Shown: piece after piece, positions 23,401-38,271 of the stretch | How positions within the stretch are numbered: position 1 is the stretch's first letter | Layout: each line of letters begins with the position of its first letter | DNA from: Baylisascaris procyonis | Taxonomy: Eukaryota > Nematoda > Chromadorea > Rhabditida > Ascarididae | DNA: 64,000 nucleotides | Direction: 5' to 3' | Assembly (NCBI GenBank): GCA_037389465.1 | Contig: JAZARR010000250.1 | Coordinates: 496,001 to 560,000, forward strand | Translations under genes and position numbers: made by a program | The notes under the pieces: model-generated | The model's database searches: none | The model's input: the letters and a program-made list of their open reading frames with translations, nothing else | Told to the model about the DNA's origin: nothing

Positions 23401-26230
23401 TTTTTTTCAACTCTAGCAATTGTAAAAAAATTTTTGCAAAAGACCCACCCACTGCAAACATAGAAGTATAAAAGAGAAAACCGATCGGTATAGGATCAGT
23501 GCGAATTTTTTCCACTTTCTATTGCCTATAACTCTTTTCGGTGGTGATCGCCTTGCGTGGAACCTGGTATAGCAAGTCATCATGCGGTGTATATTAGATC
23601 CATCAAAAGTTTTGTGATCCCCGTTTTAGTATTTTTTTGAGTTGAAGCCAGCGGGCAGTCAGGCAGACAGACACATATATACGCATGTCGCCATAACATG
23701 ATGTCGTATTAATGCATTACTGCAAGGTGAATTTGCAAAAGTGGGTATAGACGGGGCGCTTATCAATGAAACCTTTCATATACCAACCCCAGATAACAAG
23801 AAACACCAAATAGTAAAACAACTCAACGCGCATTCCCTTTATGTTGATGTGTACCTTGATCAGATCATTGCAGGTAGTTGCCCATAAGGCTAAGATGGTG
23901 TTAAGGTGAATTCTTCTCAAGCCTTATTTGGCGGTGGTCCAGTTGACCCGCCAAGGGGCGTGGACTAGCTCTGAACTAATCTAAAAAATCTCCTAAATGC
24001 TGAAGCCTGCAGGATTCGAATGAGAGAGCAGAAAAACAAAAAAGTTCACTTGAGACCTGATATGAATGGTTACAAGCATCGAACAATTCCTTGGATCCAT
24101 AAATGAACGCCCCAACTCTCTGGATGATTCAGCGCACTCTAATTAAAGTAAGAATCCATCGACAGGATGCGAGTATTTTTGAAGATGCTGCTGACGCAGA
24201 CTTGCTATTGATGATTACTGCTTCTTTCACGAAAGAGGCACGTTTTGCCTATGAAGCACATGGGTCCTCAAACCGTCACCCTGCAGGAAACCTGAGATGG
24301 GAGACCATATGAAGCTACCTTTCGGTGTTACCCGGAAGGGACAATAGAATCGGGGCGTTGTTTTGTTGAGATGCTGCTTGTTTCATTATTAAGCACATTG
24401 ATGTCGAGGGAAACGACCGTTCCCTGCAGACGATTGAACATCTATCGTCGGAATGAGTACTTTGAGCCCAGCTATACTATATAATATCACTGAATATAAG
24501 CGACTAAGGTCTTTGTAAGCGAAGAATTCAAGGTGTCCTCTCCATTATCTTTCGAACAGACTCTTCACATCATCACTTCCACACACCATTCTCATTTCGT
24601 TTCTCTTTCTTTCTAACGACCATCTGAATTACGAGAATGTTTGTAGCTGATATCCTTATATTCATCGTTGCAGCATTGTGAATCGTCCTAGATTATTAGT
24701 ATCTTTTCCTGGCAACAGATATTGACACTAGTACTCTCCGAGTCCAGGCTAAATGTTCCACCCGCATAATCCATCTCCAAAGAAAGTAAAAATATTAGTG
24801 TAGTAACGATAAAGATTCATGGGAATGAGGAAACGCGAAGGAATGAACCTAACATGGCACCTAATCACATCTATCGTCATGATATAATATTATCACGCAC
24901 AATCGTTGTGATGTTAAAACTGAAAGCTCCAAGAGACTAAACTGCTGTCAACATAATTCGATCGCTTCTTGTAAAGTGATATACCCCCTCTCCCCTTTCT
25001 CGAGCACACTTTACTATACTACTCTATATACCAACATTTTCATACTTCATTTTCTCAAATAAAATATAGCAACACCAAGTTGCTACATTTTTAATCTTTT
25101 AGGGTGATAAAAATTTTTAGTGTTTTACCATTTCCTCCTACATTTCAAAAAGGATATATGTTCTGTTTCAGTAATATCGCAATCAACACAGTGGCCACCC
25201 TCCTAAAAAATAATTCTTTTTTTTTTGAATGAATTCACTGCCAACTTTTTTTTTCACACTCAATTTTCATAACAGTAAGACTGATATATGCTGACTAATT
25301 CGTTAAGAAGTGATGCAAATGTAATCAGTACCCTAAAGTCATATTCAATAAATCGGATTTAAGGTTGAAAACCGAAAAAAAAGCATCTGAATGCATTTAA
25401 AAATGAAATCTGAATTCATAAAGTTCATAAAACCTGCTTGAAACCAAAAAATTTGCAATATGCCAATGCGTAAGTGCATTGCACATTTGCGCTAGAGTGC
25501 TGTAAAGTCCCACTCGCGCCTCTTGAAGTGCTCGAATTTTTCTAGACTTTTCTAAATTGAGCATTCGAAATGGTCACTTTATTTCTTGGAAAGATGCCCA
25601 ATTTTCGAAGACAGTACTGTTATGTGTATTGTATGCTATGGTGGTATGTTGAAAGCATTTGATTCTTTAAACGTGCACAAAAAAAAGACATTGTCAGCAT
25701 AGCACTTATTACCCGCAAGAAAATCCTCAGGTGTTCATGATCGTTAACAAACACAAATCTCATAGCATATAACAATATTGAACTAAAAATCGCCATAAAA
25801 GTATATCTTAATCAACTGCAGCGAATGAGAATCCTACGCCAAATTTTGCTTGACACCTCAAAGAGTTGCGTTTCAGAGGCTATTTCGCGCATTTTTGAAA
25901 TTCTAAATTTCCATTATCAGGACAATGCAGAAGGTTTAAACCATCTTTGAAGAGTATATTGTTCCAAAAATTTGGAATTCCATGGTTTCCAAAGAATCTA
26001 AGGTTAGGAAACAACGGAAATACGATTTGCTCCCCGAGGTGATATCTAACCAGTTTATGCGCATCGGCAGCAAGGCAGGTGTCAGTGCCTACCGTCGCCG
26101 TGTGTTCAATGCAGCTCGAAGATGACATCAATATACACTGTGTGATTTATGTGTTTGCGTATTTCGCACATTTATTTCCCGACAACAAACTTCACTTCTT
26201 AGTAAAAATGTTATTATTTTAGTACCAATC

Positions 26231-26317
<87 letters not shown>

Positions 26318-29300
26318 GTCTCTTTCCTCTTTCATTCTTTTCACCTCTCTTTTTTCTCTCTTTAAAACCTTCCATTTCAACAATTCGCCTTATTTGTATA
26401 TTTCATGAAATGCACTCAAGTCTTTATCGGAAAGGTTCCTTATTGCTAACTTACGTAAGCAAACAATTAACTGAATTCAATTCGATGGGATTCTTAGCAT
26501 TGTTACCTTTCGAGGTAGAAATTAACTAGAGTGACTGTGATATGAATGAAATGAATTATATCGATGCAACTTGAAACAAAAAAAAGAAAAGAAGAAATGG
26601 AAAATTTCAAAAGATTTAAAAAAAAATTCATGCGATTGGGTTCTTTGATAAGATCGATCGAATTTGATTAAACTCTCCTCGAATATATTTTAAAAATTTT
26701 AGGCATTTTGGTATTTTTTCATCTAAAATCGATAAAGAAGTAAAATTCCTTCAGGTGGCCCAAAATACATTTGCCATATTTTTATAAGTCTAATCTTCAG
26801 CAACTCAATAGTTCGACCTCAAGAAGAAACAGACAGAGACATACATACATGCATAAATATTAGCACACGATTATCTCATAAATCGCATCTACAAAAAATT
26901 TACAAAGTTCGTGGAGAATTTTTCAGAAAATTTTACCTTTTTTTTGTTCTTTCTTGGCAACTTGTATAAAATTGCGCCATGGTGAATTGTGCGTGTCTGT
27001 AAGTGCGCACCTGTGACCGTATGTTTGTGATTGTACGTGTATGTCTTAGTATGTATGTATGTGATTGTGTGTCTAATTGTTTGGCGATGAAAGTGTTGGC
27101 AGTAAAGTTTAATAATTGTGAAGTAAAACGTCATGAAATCACCTGTAACGTATCACTTTCCAACTTATTAATAATCCAACTTTGCTCCGAACTCTATCAT
27201 TTTCCATTTAAACGTGAGTAATGATCAAATGTGCGAGTCAAATTTTGTCTCACAATTCAGCAGCTGCCAGCTAGGGGGAAATTTTTCGCCGAATATTTGC
27301 ATATTCTACCACCTATTCAATGAACATATTAGTTTTATAGTTTAAACATTGGTACAGCCGAATATATTCGACGATTGAAGGAATTGTACCAGATGGGAAA
27401 CGTGCATTATTTGTAATTACAAGAAACTAAATGATGTTGGCATGACTTGTCTTATAATCTAAGACCAACCAGCAGCCTCTTGCTCAAATATTTCAACGAA
27501 GGTGAAATGCTGTTGAATAAGCGCTCACTAAAAGTTCGTCTTTTCTTTCATTCAGCTTCGTTAAAGAATACGGTTTGATGATACTTGAAAGACACGCAGA
27601 AGATGGCTTTGTACTACTAACTTTACTCAGCTAATTTCATGAATGCTGTATGGAGCTAATAGCTCTATAAACAGACAGGAGGAGAGGCAGGCAGACAGAC
27701 AGATATGAAAACATTTAGCCGGAGAGAAGACATCATCATCAGGTGTGCTTCCGGTTTAAAAAAAAAACAAAACAACAGTCTCAGTGTTTTAATTATCTAT
27801 CAAACACTGGCTTTTGCAAACGACAAGTTGTGAATATTAGAAATTCGGAAAGGAGAAGGGGACAGAGTAGGGGCAAGGATAGAAGAATTAGGGGTAGGGA
27901 GTAAGGCTAAATCATAAGTCACTAAAGGTCTGGAAGTCTGCTGAAATAACAGCTGTTCAATTTTTCGAGGGCTCACATATACTAGCTTACATCGTCCTTG
28001 CCGTCTTCGACGAGTCAAGAAAGCGCCAATGGCGCCAAATCATTCTTAATTTTCTGAGATTTTTGCATAAATTTTTTTATTCACTTGTTGCTATCGAGAA
28101 CTCTCATTCTCTGACTTCAGTGCTAAATTGTTTCTGCCCTCATTAAAAGGTGATAGGGGGACTGGAAAGGGAGAGGTTCGAGAGGAGTGGGGGAAGGGAT
28201 AGGAATTAGGGTAGGAATATACGATTGGAACAATAAAAAGCGATTCGTTTGCAAATAGTTTCAATGAATTTCGATGGCCCATTTTATCTACTAGCTGCCC
28301 CCGTTGCGAATGCACGCGACGGCTCGTGGGCGCTTGCCCAACTGGGGAATCAATATCGTATGCTTGCTTGGCAACGTATATGCAACCACACATTCAAAAC
28401 AAAAAAAGCACCCTTCATCCGTAAGTGGCATTCTAACATACTCTTGCGCACTATAGCTTCGAAGTACCTTTCCATTTAGGCTCATTCGTAAATTAAAGTA
28501 ACGAGGGGACAGGTGGACAGGTATGAATCCCAAAGCCGTTTGCCAAAGTTACATGGTCGTTTCCTAGATCAGAGTTCTTCAATGATCTGGGAAGATAATT
28601 TCACATTCCACTCCTCACCTCCTTACCTTTATCCGCATATTTCCTGTTTTTCTTTTATATCGTAGTGGGAAGCAAGATAGCTAAGTGAGAAGTTTACTCC
28701 AATCCGCATATCCCGTAGAAATCTTACAACACTGTGGACGGAAATGACATCGGAATTTGTGCACAAACGAAGACAGATGCCAAACATACCTGTCGTTCGG
28801 TTAACATAAGCGAATGTGCAATTTCGATGCGTCGCTTCCGCGTAAGATATTTGTTGAAGTGGAATTCCTTTTCGAGTTCGAGCACCTGGTTCCGCGTATA
28901 TGCGGTCCGTTGACGCTTCTCGCCGCGATTCGATCCTACAACTAACAGCCAACTTTAACACAATTTAACTGCCAAACCAGCAGTAGAGAGTAGTACATTC
29001 TGAGCGACCTGCCGGTGACCTCAGGTGAAATTTCGTTGGAGATCTCAAGTCTCTACAGTTCTCATAAAGTTATATGATTTCCAGTACCTTTTGCTAAGAA
29101 AAAAGGGAAAGTCTATAAACTCAATGCAACAGACTCAATGTAGATTTCGTCGCTTTCTACGGTGTCAAATATTCATATGATGAAATCTAATGTTATCACG
29201 CAGCATTGAGAATATCCATTAAATTTCATCCGCTACAGTCTTTATCATTTGTAAGTTGAAAATGCCTCAGGCAGACAAATGAACAGATAAACCGGATAAT

Positions 29301-32300
29301 CGAATAAATTTACATATGCAAAGATAGCAATCTCAACTCATAAACGTGAACATGCGCACGCAAATTGCAATAATATTGTCACATTGCAATGTTCCAAAAT
29401 ATTGCAAACATCGCAAAAAAAAACTTTTGTTTTGTTTCACACTCTATCGCCTTTCAAATTGACGCATTCCCTTAGGAGTTGATGACAAAATTTGACAATG
29501 ACTTTATCGAAATGATGCAACATTGGCAGACAAAATTTTCAGACAAGAAAATTTATTACGGATGAGATAATTTTAGAAATGAATTCGGAATCGTAAGTGA
29601 AAAAAATAAAAGATTAAAATAATTCATGCACACAGAGAATCTTTTAACAGAGCTTTTAATCGATGCTCATCAACGAAATGGATATAGATGAAACGATAAA
29701 GGCGTAACAATAATGACTTTTTGATAGTCACTTCACGACAACATCTACCGTATAGCATAAACGATGCCTATTTATGGTGCCTGGTCCATCATTATTTACA
29801 TGCCGTCTTTTCCGCTATTATGTAGAAAATACCGACGATATGCTTAATAAAAAAAAAGCCAACAATTTTCATCAATTACTAAGTGATACGCTACGGATTT
29901 ACTAAGTAATTGGTGATTTACTACAGTGATTTACCTCAAATTTGCTATGTAACCGTAGTAAAAGTAAGTTTTTTAAAAATGAGAAATTATAGGCGAGAAA
30001 ACGTTGATTGTTTCGAAAAATATGAAGGAACATTCTTCGCTAAAGACTTCAAGGATAAAAAAAAAAATAATTTTCATAAAAACGAACTTCAAATCTTGTT
30101 TCTTTTCCTTTCAAATTCCATTCATTTCATTCCATTGTCTCTTAGCGTGAAAAAATCCTTTACTTAATACTTAAGCCGAAAAGTTACTTACAGTAATTTT
30201 AGAATGATTACTGTAATAGAATCCATTTTGAATTCGTATCTGCTCATACTCAAAAAAAAATTTTTTTCAATGCAATAAAAAATTTTCGAAAAGTGAATGC
30301 ATTTTTATGGCATATGTGGGATGAATTCGATACGTCGCATCGATGCACTTTTTCACCGATGTTTGGCGTCACTTCTGCACAACATGCACACATCCCTCGA
30401 TACGATGCATATCACCTATTTTTACAGTAACTCTAAAAACTGTTGCTCCTGTATCCATAAAGACGCAAGTATTCCACTCTTCTGGATGAGTCGGTCCGTG
30501 AATTAAAGCGATCATTCAGTATGCAAGAATATCAGTGTTGTCAGCCAAGAATGTGGCCTAATTCTATTAAGCTTCACTCCAATATCAGTTTAACTTGACT
30601 AGCTATTTGGAATACGCTACTCTCAACATGCTGTATGTGGCCTATTGCACGACACCTTTAAATAAGCGTTAAATAAATTCAACCTTAGCTCAGCTTTATA
30701 TGCCTCAAATGCAATTGGAATGCAGATCTGAGACTCGAATAAGAGAGTGGCGAGCAATACAAGCTGCAATCCATAAATCAATGCACAACGCTGCGTTTTG
30801 CACTATCGTCCGATTGATCAATGCGTTCATAAATTTATGACCGAAGCTGGCCGCTTGAAAGCTTATTTATGGCAATTTCGGTCATAAATCGCCTTATCTT
30901 ATTGTTGCCAATGCGGCATCTCTACACTTTCTCCCCCCTCTCTATCGCTCCCTCCTCAGTCTTACAAGAAAACATTCCTTAAATGTCGTGTGGCTGTTTG
31001 TAGGATTTTCAAGAACATGCTAAGGTGAGTTCGATTAGGAGTGTAAGGGGCAGAATGCACTATGCACTAAATTTGATATAGATTTAACAACATGTAAGAG
31101 CATGAACCCATCAGTGAAGAACTATTATCCGAAATCATTTCCCTGTGTTCAGTTCCCTCTCATCTTCCCTCAAAGGTGTCGTTCACTTCCCATCTCATCT
31201 CCCCTCAAAGGTGTCTATCAAAAGTATCCCGATCCCTGGGATGGTAGGACTGATCGACATAAAAATCCCTCTTCAGTTTCCACAAAGCTTTTACATGTCA
31301 GCTGAACCAATGATATATAATCAATTGGTGATGAGTGGTTACAAAACAACTAGTGATGATGTTAATTATCAACGATGTGTCGATACGGGTTCTTGGTTAG
31401 TCAACGATCGACAAGTACAACGTAAATAGGCATACAAAACGATGAAATACTTGGCTAGTCTAGGCTGATGCGTGCTGCTAAATGAAATGAACGCGCTCTC
31501 GGTTTAACACTTGCAACGATCGCTTCCCGGTACCGTAATCAATCTTCGTGGTCGTATCGTAAAGGGAACCGCTTCGTGAGTGCACACTTTGTAAAAAAAA
31601 GTGACTAATGAGCCGGAGGCGCACAAATCAGCAACATTACTGAACGTTGCCACAAATATTGCATCAATATGTGGTGATGACGCTCTAAGCATTCATAGTT
31701 AGTGAACTTTTATTGTACTTATAGGGCGAATTGCCATTGGTACTTTTTGATCGGTAAAACATGAAACTGAATGTTGTGCATGATTGAGAATCGCAATATC
31801 TCCCATTCACTTGCTAGATTATGCAAATATGAGGAGTTAGAACACAGATGATTAGATACGGAAGGGGAGGGAGGAAAGAGTAGAAGCAAAGAATACAGAG
31901 GACGAGTAAACGTAGTCAAACGTAATTAGTGATGATCTACAGAGATGAAAATATTTCAAGAAAGTGGTGGAGATAATGGAAGGAGGATGGACAGAGGGAT
32001 ACAGATTGATAGCAGAAGAACGACTTTCCATAAATTTCAATCTAGTGCCACGACTTCATCGTCCATTATCCATAGCGAGATCGCCCACTTTTGTGCAAAC
32101 CACTTCTAAGCATTTACTTTTTCAAAGACAGAACACTCCACATCCTTTTTATTATCAAGGATATAATCGGCCCTTCATATCACTTTTACTAACACAAAAA
32201 TGGGCTATTCATTTCAACAATGTGAATCCAATAATTCAAGCGATTCACATATTATCACAAAATGTTTTCATATCGCATCAAAATGAGCATTTCCGCCAAG

Positions 32301-35300
32301 GAAAATTTGTTTTTTTAATTATTTCTTGCAATAGTAAAAAATACTTTTTAGTAAAAATTGTAGCAAGTTTTCTAAAATATGCAAATTAACCGAGAAAAAA
32401 AAGCAAGCAAACAAATAAATCATTTCAGTGTGGAAATTCAACATCACTTAAAATCAAGCAAAAGGAATATGAACAAAGATTGCATGAGAAAATAGTGAAA
32501 AATATGATTTGTTCGATTTCATATGCTGATGTCGAGTTTCGATGAACAATTCAACGGAACAACTCTTATCTGACTGACCGGTCGACAAGTTTCAGTTGCG
32601 ATTATAAGGAAGGAAAAAGGCTGATTTAGAGAAAAACTCGTAAACTTAGTCATTTTTAAAATAATTAATTTATTTCTATATTGTCGAAATTTCAACCTTT
32701 AAATGAAACTTTCATGTTTTACCCTTGTAAGTAGTCAATTCTTATAATTGCAAGCGTATGAAATGGCATAGATTAGATGCTAAATTGAATCGAATAGTAA
32801 ATGTGATCGATGAAAGGCAATATGTGTGTGTTTGGATCGGTAGAAGAATTATTGCAACAGATGTGATCCGATCCGAATAGTCAATATGCAAAAGTGTGTG
32901 TTATAGGAATAAAGGCCGCCAACTATAATTAATGACATACTGTAGCAGCGATCCGAGCAAACGACGAGAGAAACGTGCGCTACGGCATTCATTGCAATAT
33001 AGATGCGCGTCTATCGCTTGCACATATAGAACATCGATATCAAATATAATGCAAATTTATTCACCATAGCATATTTGTCATTAATTCGAATAACCTATCA
33101 ATGTAACGAAAAGAATTTTTATATAAGACTGAAAAACTATTCTTAATTAAATACTTTTTACAATGAACATTTCAGTAGTGCTTCATCTCCGATGATCTAA
33201 ATTATTACAGGGTTTTTGGCACAAAATGTACTTTTTAGTAGGCATTTGAAATCTTATTAAATAAACGATATGTTCATTCAAAAACGAAATACTTTCACTA
33301 AAGAAAAACATCGGTATACATTAAAAATTTCACATAAATTAGTTTGAAGTCACATAAAAATTTTCACTTACAATATCAGTTAATCTTATCTATTTTTCTG
33401 CTATCAATGATGATTGAAACATCATTTTTGCAGAATTTTAAGTTGCAAAAATTGCAAGTATTGCAAATCGGATAGTATTATTGCAAAAATCACCTCAATT
33501 GTAATTTTGAGCAATTCACCAAGATCTATTCAAATGAGAGGTGAAAAATATTTGAAAAAAAAGTTTAATTTTATGCCGCAAATAATATTTCAATAATATG
33601 AATCTATCCCTCAAAGAAACATCCCAAAATTATATAATGAAACGAAACAATTTGGATTGTGCGACAATAAGATGAAGAAACCGGTAAGATGTATATGCTC
33701 ATTTAATATATAGCCTGTCAGAGGCAACCGGATGCGTCAATATGAGAAAAATAATCAATGAAAGATTGAGAAAAATTTACTTCTAAAAAGATTTTATTCT
33801 TTCTCGACTTAACTAATCGATACAAGTAAATTCGTCAATATATATATATCTATAACTCATAAAAACGGCAATAAATTTTTACAAAATTGAGATCATCACA
33901 GCATTCCTTGTTGCTTAGTTCAAATCATCAAGCAGACAGATGTACAGACATACGCATACATTGGCCGACATATTTAAGGGTATTTTGAGAGTATGAATTC
34001 AAAATATTTGAGAAGCGCATAACATGAGAGTGATGGAGTGTATTACGACACTCTTTCGTGCTGAATCCATCAAGGCTAAGATTCCGATCCAGAGAATTAA
34101 ATTATTTTTATAGACTATTTGTCTCTTGAAAAGATATTTAGACGTCCAATTTAGTGGAATATCTGATGTGAATCTTATGGCGATAAGCAATGAAACGAAT
34201 TCAATTTGCTACAGTAGGAAAACGCATATGGCATTTTGGTTGTTTGACGGTGTAACATCTGTGTGCTCTTCCTCCAGGATAATGTTGCGTTCGAAGTCAT
34301 TCATCTCCGCTCACAGCTATCACTTTTTATTGGCAATTCGTTGAGAAGAAGATTGCCCACAAAATTGTCCAACATTATTTCTGAGCAGAAATGATTTGCT
34401 CGCATTTACCTATGTAGGGATCAATAGTATTTAATAAAGGAGAGTGAAGAAGACAAGGAAGGACTTGGAAAGGGATGAGGAAAAGGCATGGATCGGAAGG
34501 GTAGCGAAAGGAGAGGAGATTAAGACTAAAGGATCCATTGAAAGCAGCAAAAAATGAAATGAAGGAGATGAACAGATAAGTGTTGACTTCCGAACTTTGA
34601 TCGCTGGAGGTGAATTCGTTTTAGTAAACAAACAAAGCAAATCCCTATCGGCGTTCCTTTAGGAATTTTTTTTTTCTGGTTAGGTTGCACTATAGGAAAA
34701 TTCCCGGATTGTTGTGGTTTAACATCTAAGTGGCCACTATCAAAACGAAACCAAAACGTCACTAACACTATCAATACGCAACTTAAACAAAGTATCGCTG
34801 CAAATCGCTATTACACTCTGATTCATCTAAACATCAGAGACCGCTGCGATGTCATGCGCTATATTATCGAACAGAATAAACTAATCCTAACATTTTTTTT
34901 CCTTAACACCTTCTATCCAACTCTTCTATCGCCGCCATCACTGCCACCTTTATAATACCTAAATGATACCGAGAACAACATGATGCAGACACAAAATATT
35001 CTCGAGGCATTATGCTGTGGGTAATTCTATCTATAGCAGAATTCAACTGCACAGCGTGAACAGGCGTAAAAATGTTTCAAAGGAGATGGATGGCACAATG
35101 AGTTTCTATGATTCTTCTCATCAAATCAACCAATTCCAAATACTACTAACAAATAATAAAGCATACATGGCAATACATTCGTAGTCCAACTAATTCGATT
35201 GCTACTTAGAAGCATTTCTATGCGTTCTTGAAATGCAAAGCACATAATAAGGACGTTTTGCTCACTACCATGTGTTGGTCATTCAGTAAATGACCAACAC

Positions 35301-38177
35301 AAATGAATGCAAAATAAGTCTGCAAATGAATTTTTAGGAAGATATTGCTGATCAGATCGACAACTTCCGAGTTCAACAACACATTAGATCTATTTGCATA
35401 TTTAATTTTTCTCGCCCCGCTATAAGATGGATTTCAATATTTGCTAAGCAGTGAGTGACCAGCCGGCTCAATTCCATTTAGTTATATGAGCATAAATTTT
35501 ACAGCAGTTTGACTCCGGAGTCGTTTCATCACTGATTTTCGCCAATGAGTATATATATAGATTTATTATTGAAATATTAAAAAAAAACCATTTCTTCTAT
35601 TATCCTGACCAAGCCAATTATCGGCTGCAACGCCACCAAATAACAGGTACGGTTCGACAAGTATACAGCTATGGATTTACGAATTAAATTCGACTACCGA
35701 AATTGATTCAACGAAGAAAAGTAATAGAGACAGATGATATTCAACAATGATTACGAAAGATACGTATCGTCAAAATCGATTAAAGGCTTTCTTAGCATAA
35801 TCTTTCAAATATAGGCTAAATAATGCAAGGGAAAAGAGGAAAATCTAAAAATAAATGAAAAACCAAACGAAGTATGGAATAAAAAGTGAATAAAAAGTGA
35901 GTGAAAAAAATACACCTAAAGAACATCCAATGAAATGCAGATAATCGACGGGGTAGGAAAATGCCCTCATAGAGTGAGATTAAGTTTATTGATAGGCAAT
36001 CGGCACGTTGATGAATCCGATAAGTCAACAACCAAACACCGTATACCTGCACGGTGTGAGCGATGATCGATTACTGCAGGGCAAAACGTCTCATGCCAGT
36101 CGTATATTTGCATGCTCAAGTCTAATAATTTATATTGCTCTCAAGTAAATTTAACCAAGCTTTTTCCTTTACATCACCTTTTAGATATCATTCAAAATGC
36201 ATTAAGCCTTCCCGAAAATCAATGATGGACTGGCTGAGAGTAACTGTAGAGTCTTACGTATGATGTAAATTAGGCTTATCAAGTTCCCTCAACTTTTCCC
36301 CATCTGCGGTTCCTAATTTGCAACTAACAGACATATAGACAGACAGACTCATACATACATATACTAGTTAACACAACAACGCTACCGTAGGATATGGAAT
36401 GCTACCCTTGCGGGAAATAGTTAGTACCCTTGCTTAGACAGTCGCATAAAAAAAGTGAATGGGCACATAATGAGAACGTTAGTTGAAAGCTTCTAAAACG
36501 ATTACGAAATAGAAATTACATTTCAAGCGGAATCAGAGGCACTCCATTAGTGTGTCTTGAAAGCAATTTCCGACAGCTGTACGTTGCGAAATATGGATTA
36601 CGTAATTACCTATGCAATGATTTATCTACAGTATTTAAGAGTCGCCACCATTAAATAGATCCTCTTAGGTTTTGCTCTCAAAATATACGACGAATGCTGC
36701 AGCAAATTTCTTATGATATTAATATCAAATTATGAAATCTTTCGTTAAACATTCTTATTTATTTTATCGTTCAATTAATAAACGTATAATTAATTGACAA
36801 ACTTTTGCAACTTTTAATTGGCAAATAAACTTTTTATAAATTTTTTATTCATGTTTTTGCCTTGACATATTCAGATTTCTTCAGTAAAATTCTTCATTTT
36901 ATTAACGGGAAGATGTAGGAACATTAAACTCGATGTTTTCCCACCTAATTCCTGAAGACTAAAGAGCTCATAGTGTCGACTTAGGCAAATGATAACTTCA
37001 TAAAGCATATTAACAACGAATTTAGTCAATTACTGATTAATCCATTAAATTAATATTCCATATTTATGCAATCTTTCGTCAATGAATTTTATCTACAAAA
37101 GTTCTCATAAAATTTTAGAAATATTCAAAAATGCATCGATAAACGCTAATGCAATGTCTTCTAAAAACGAGGCCTTATAGTTCTGAAGGAGTCTCCGGGA
37201 TTCTCGTTCAAAACGAAACTGCAATCATAAGATTTACTGTTGATCCACTGAGTATATCACAGAAAGTGGTTAGTAAAATCCACAAATATTGCAAGTTTAT
37301 TAACGGTTTTCCCAGGTGTAAAATGCTTATTGACTTCACTGTTACTGATCTCTTAGCAGTGACTCCTCTTAAGTGAATACCTCACTACCGTAGATAAAAG
37401 TTATTCCACTATTGTTATGAAGTTACTCAGGGAGGCCATTTCAGTTATGCAGCACGTCAAAATCAATACTTTACGGTCATATGCGCCAAAAAAAACTTTT
37501 AAAGTTCCCAGAAGTAGTTGGCAAATATGAGAATCAATCCGTTACCATAATCATCTCTATGCAAATTAATTGCCTTCGAGTACTTCTAATAGTTACTTAT
37601 TATGGCGCATATGACATGCCCATTGTTGTAAGGGTAGGCTACGGATAAGTGGGGAAGGGGAGGGAAAATGGGTGGGTTCGAAGTGCTTGTTCGATAGGAG
37701 AGAGCGAAAAATTGACATAAGAATGTCCATAAATTGTCGATTAGAGAGTACGTGACGCAAATGATAGCAAAGCACGCAAGACACGCTAAATAGATGATAG
37801 AGAGTATGCCAACGCGTAGTTTCGAAATTACTTTTTTTTTCACTCAATCTCCTCCGATTTTTGCAGTATATTTCTTTTGAAATTTTTTATAATTTCTAAT
37901 AAAATTGCAAATAAAATAAATCTTAAAAAAATAAATAAACAATAACTTCATTCAATAGAAAAATTTATTTTTTTTGGATCATTTCGCATTCGAAAAATAA
38001 AGTCGAAAACTTTTCAAAGGTTGCGAGGCATTTGAACGAAACAGAAAGTGAATTGAAGGTGAAGCTTTGCTTCCTCATTACTTCTAAAATCAATTTTTTA
38101 AAAAATGAAAGGGATTTCGCGACAGAAACGCTAGATCTTTAAGATGACTCGTTAAACATCGATGAGATTATAAGCTT

Positions 38178-38271
<94 letters not shown>

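Larger units (their letters stand above)
17478..28789 (-). other. lin-39 intron 3 (11.3 kb), carries array 2
   Basis: Bounded by donor GTATGT at 28789 and acceptor TTGCAG at 17478. It contains the telomere-like array, its tail, a 32-bp tandem repeat, a (TC)n(TA)n microsatellite at 26235-26315 and purine-rich tracts at 27845-27905 and 28149-28213. No other gene is supported. Confidence 0.85.

Noticed and set aside
24103..24312. 69-codon + strand frame in lin-39 intron 3
   Set aside because: Residue composition is passable, but there is no recognisable domain, no promoter and no splice context; antisense within an intron.
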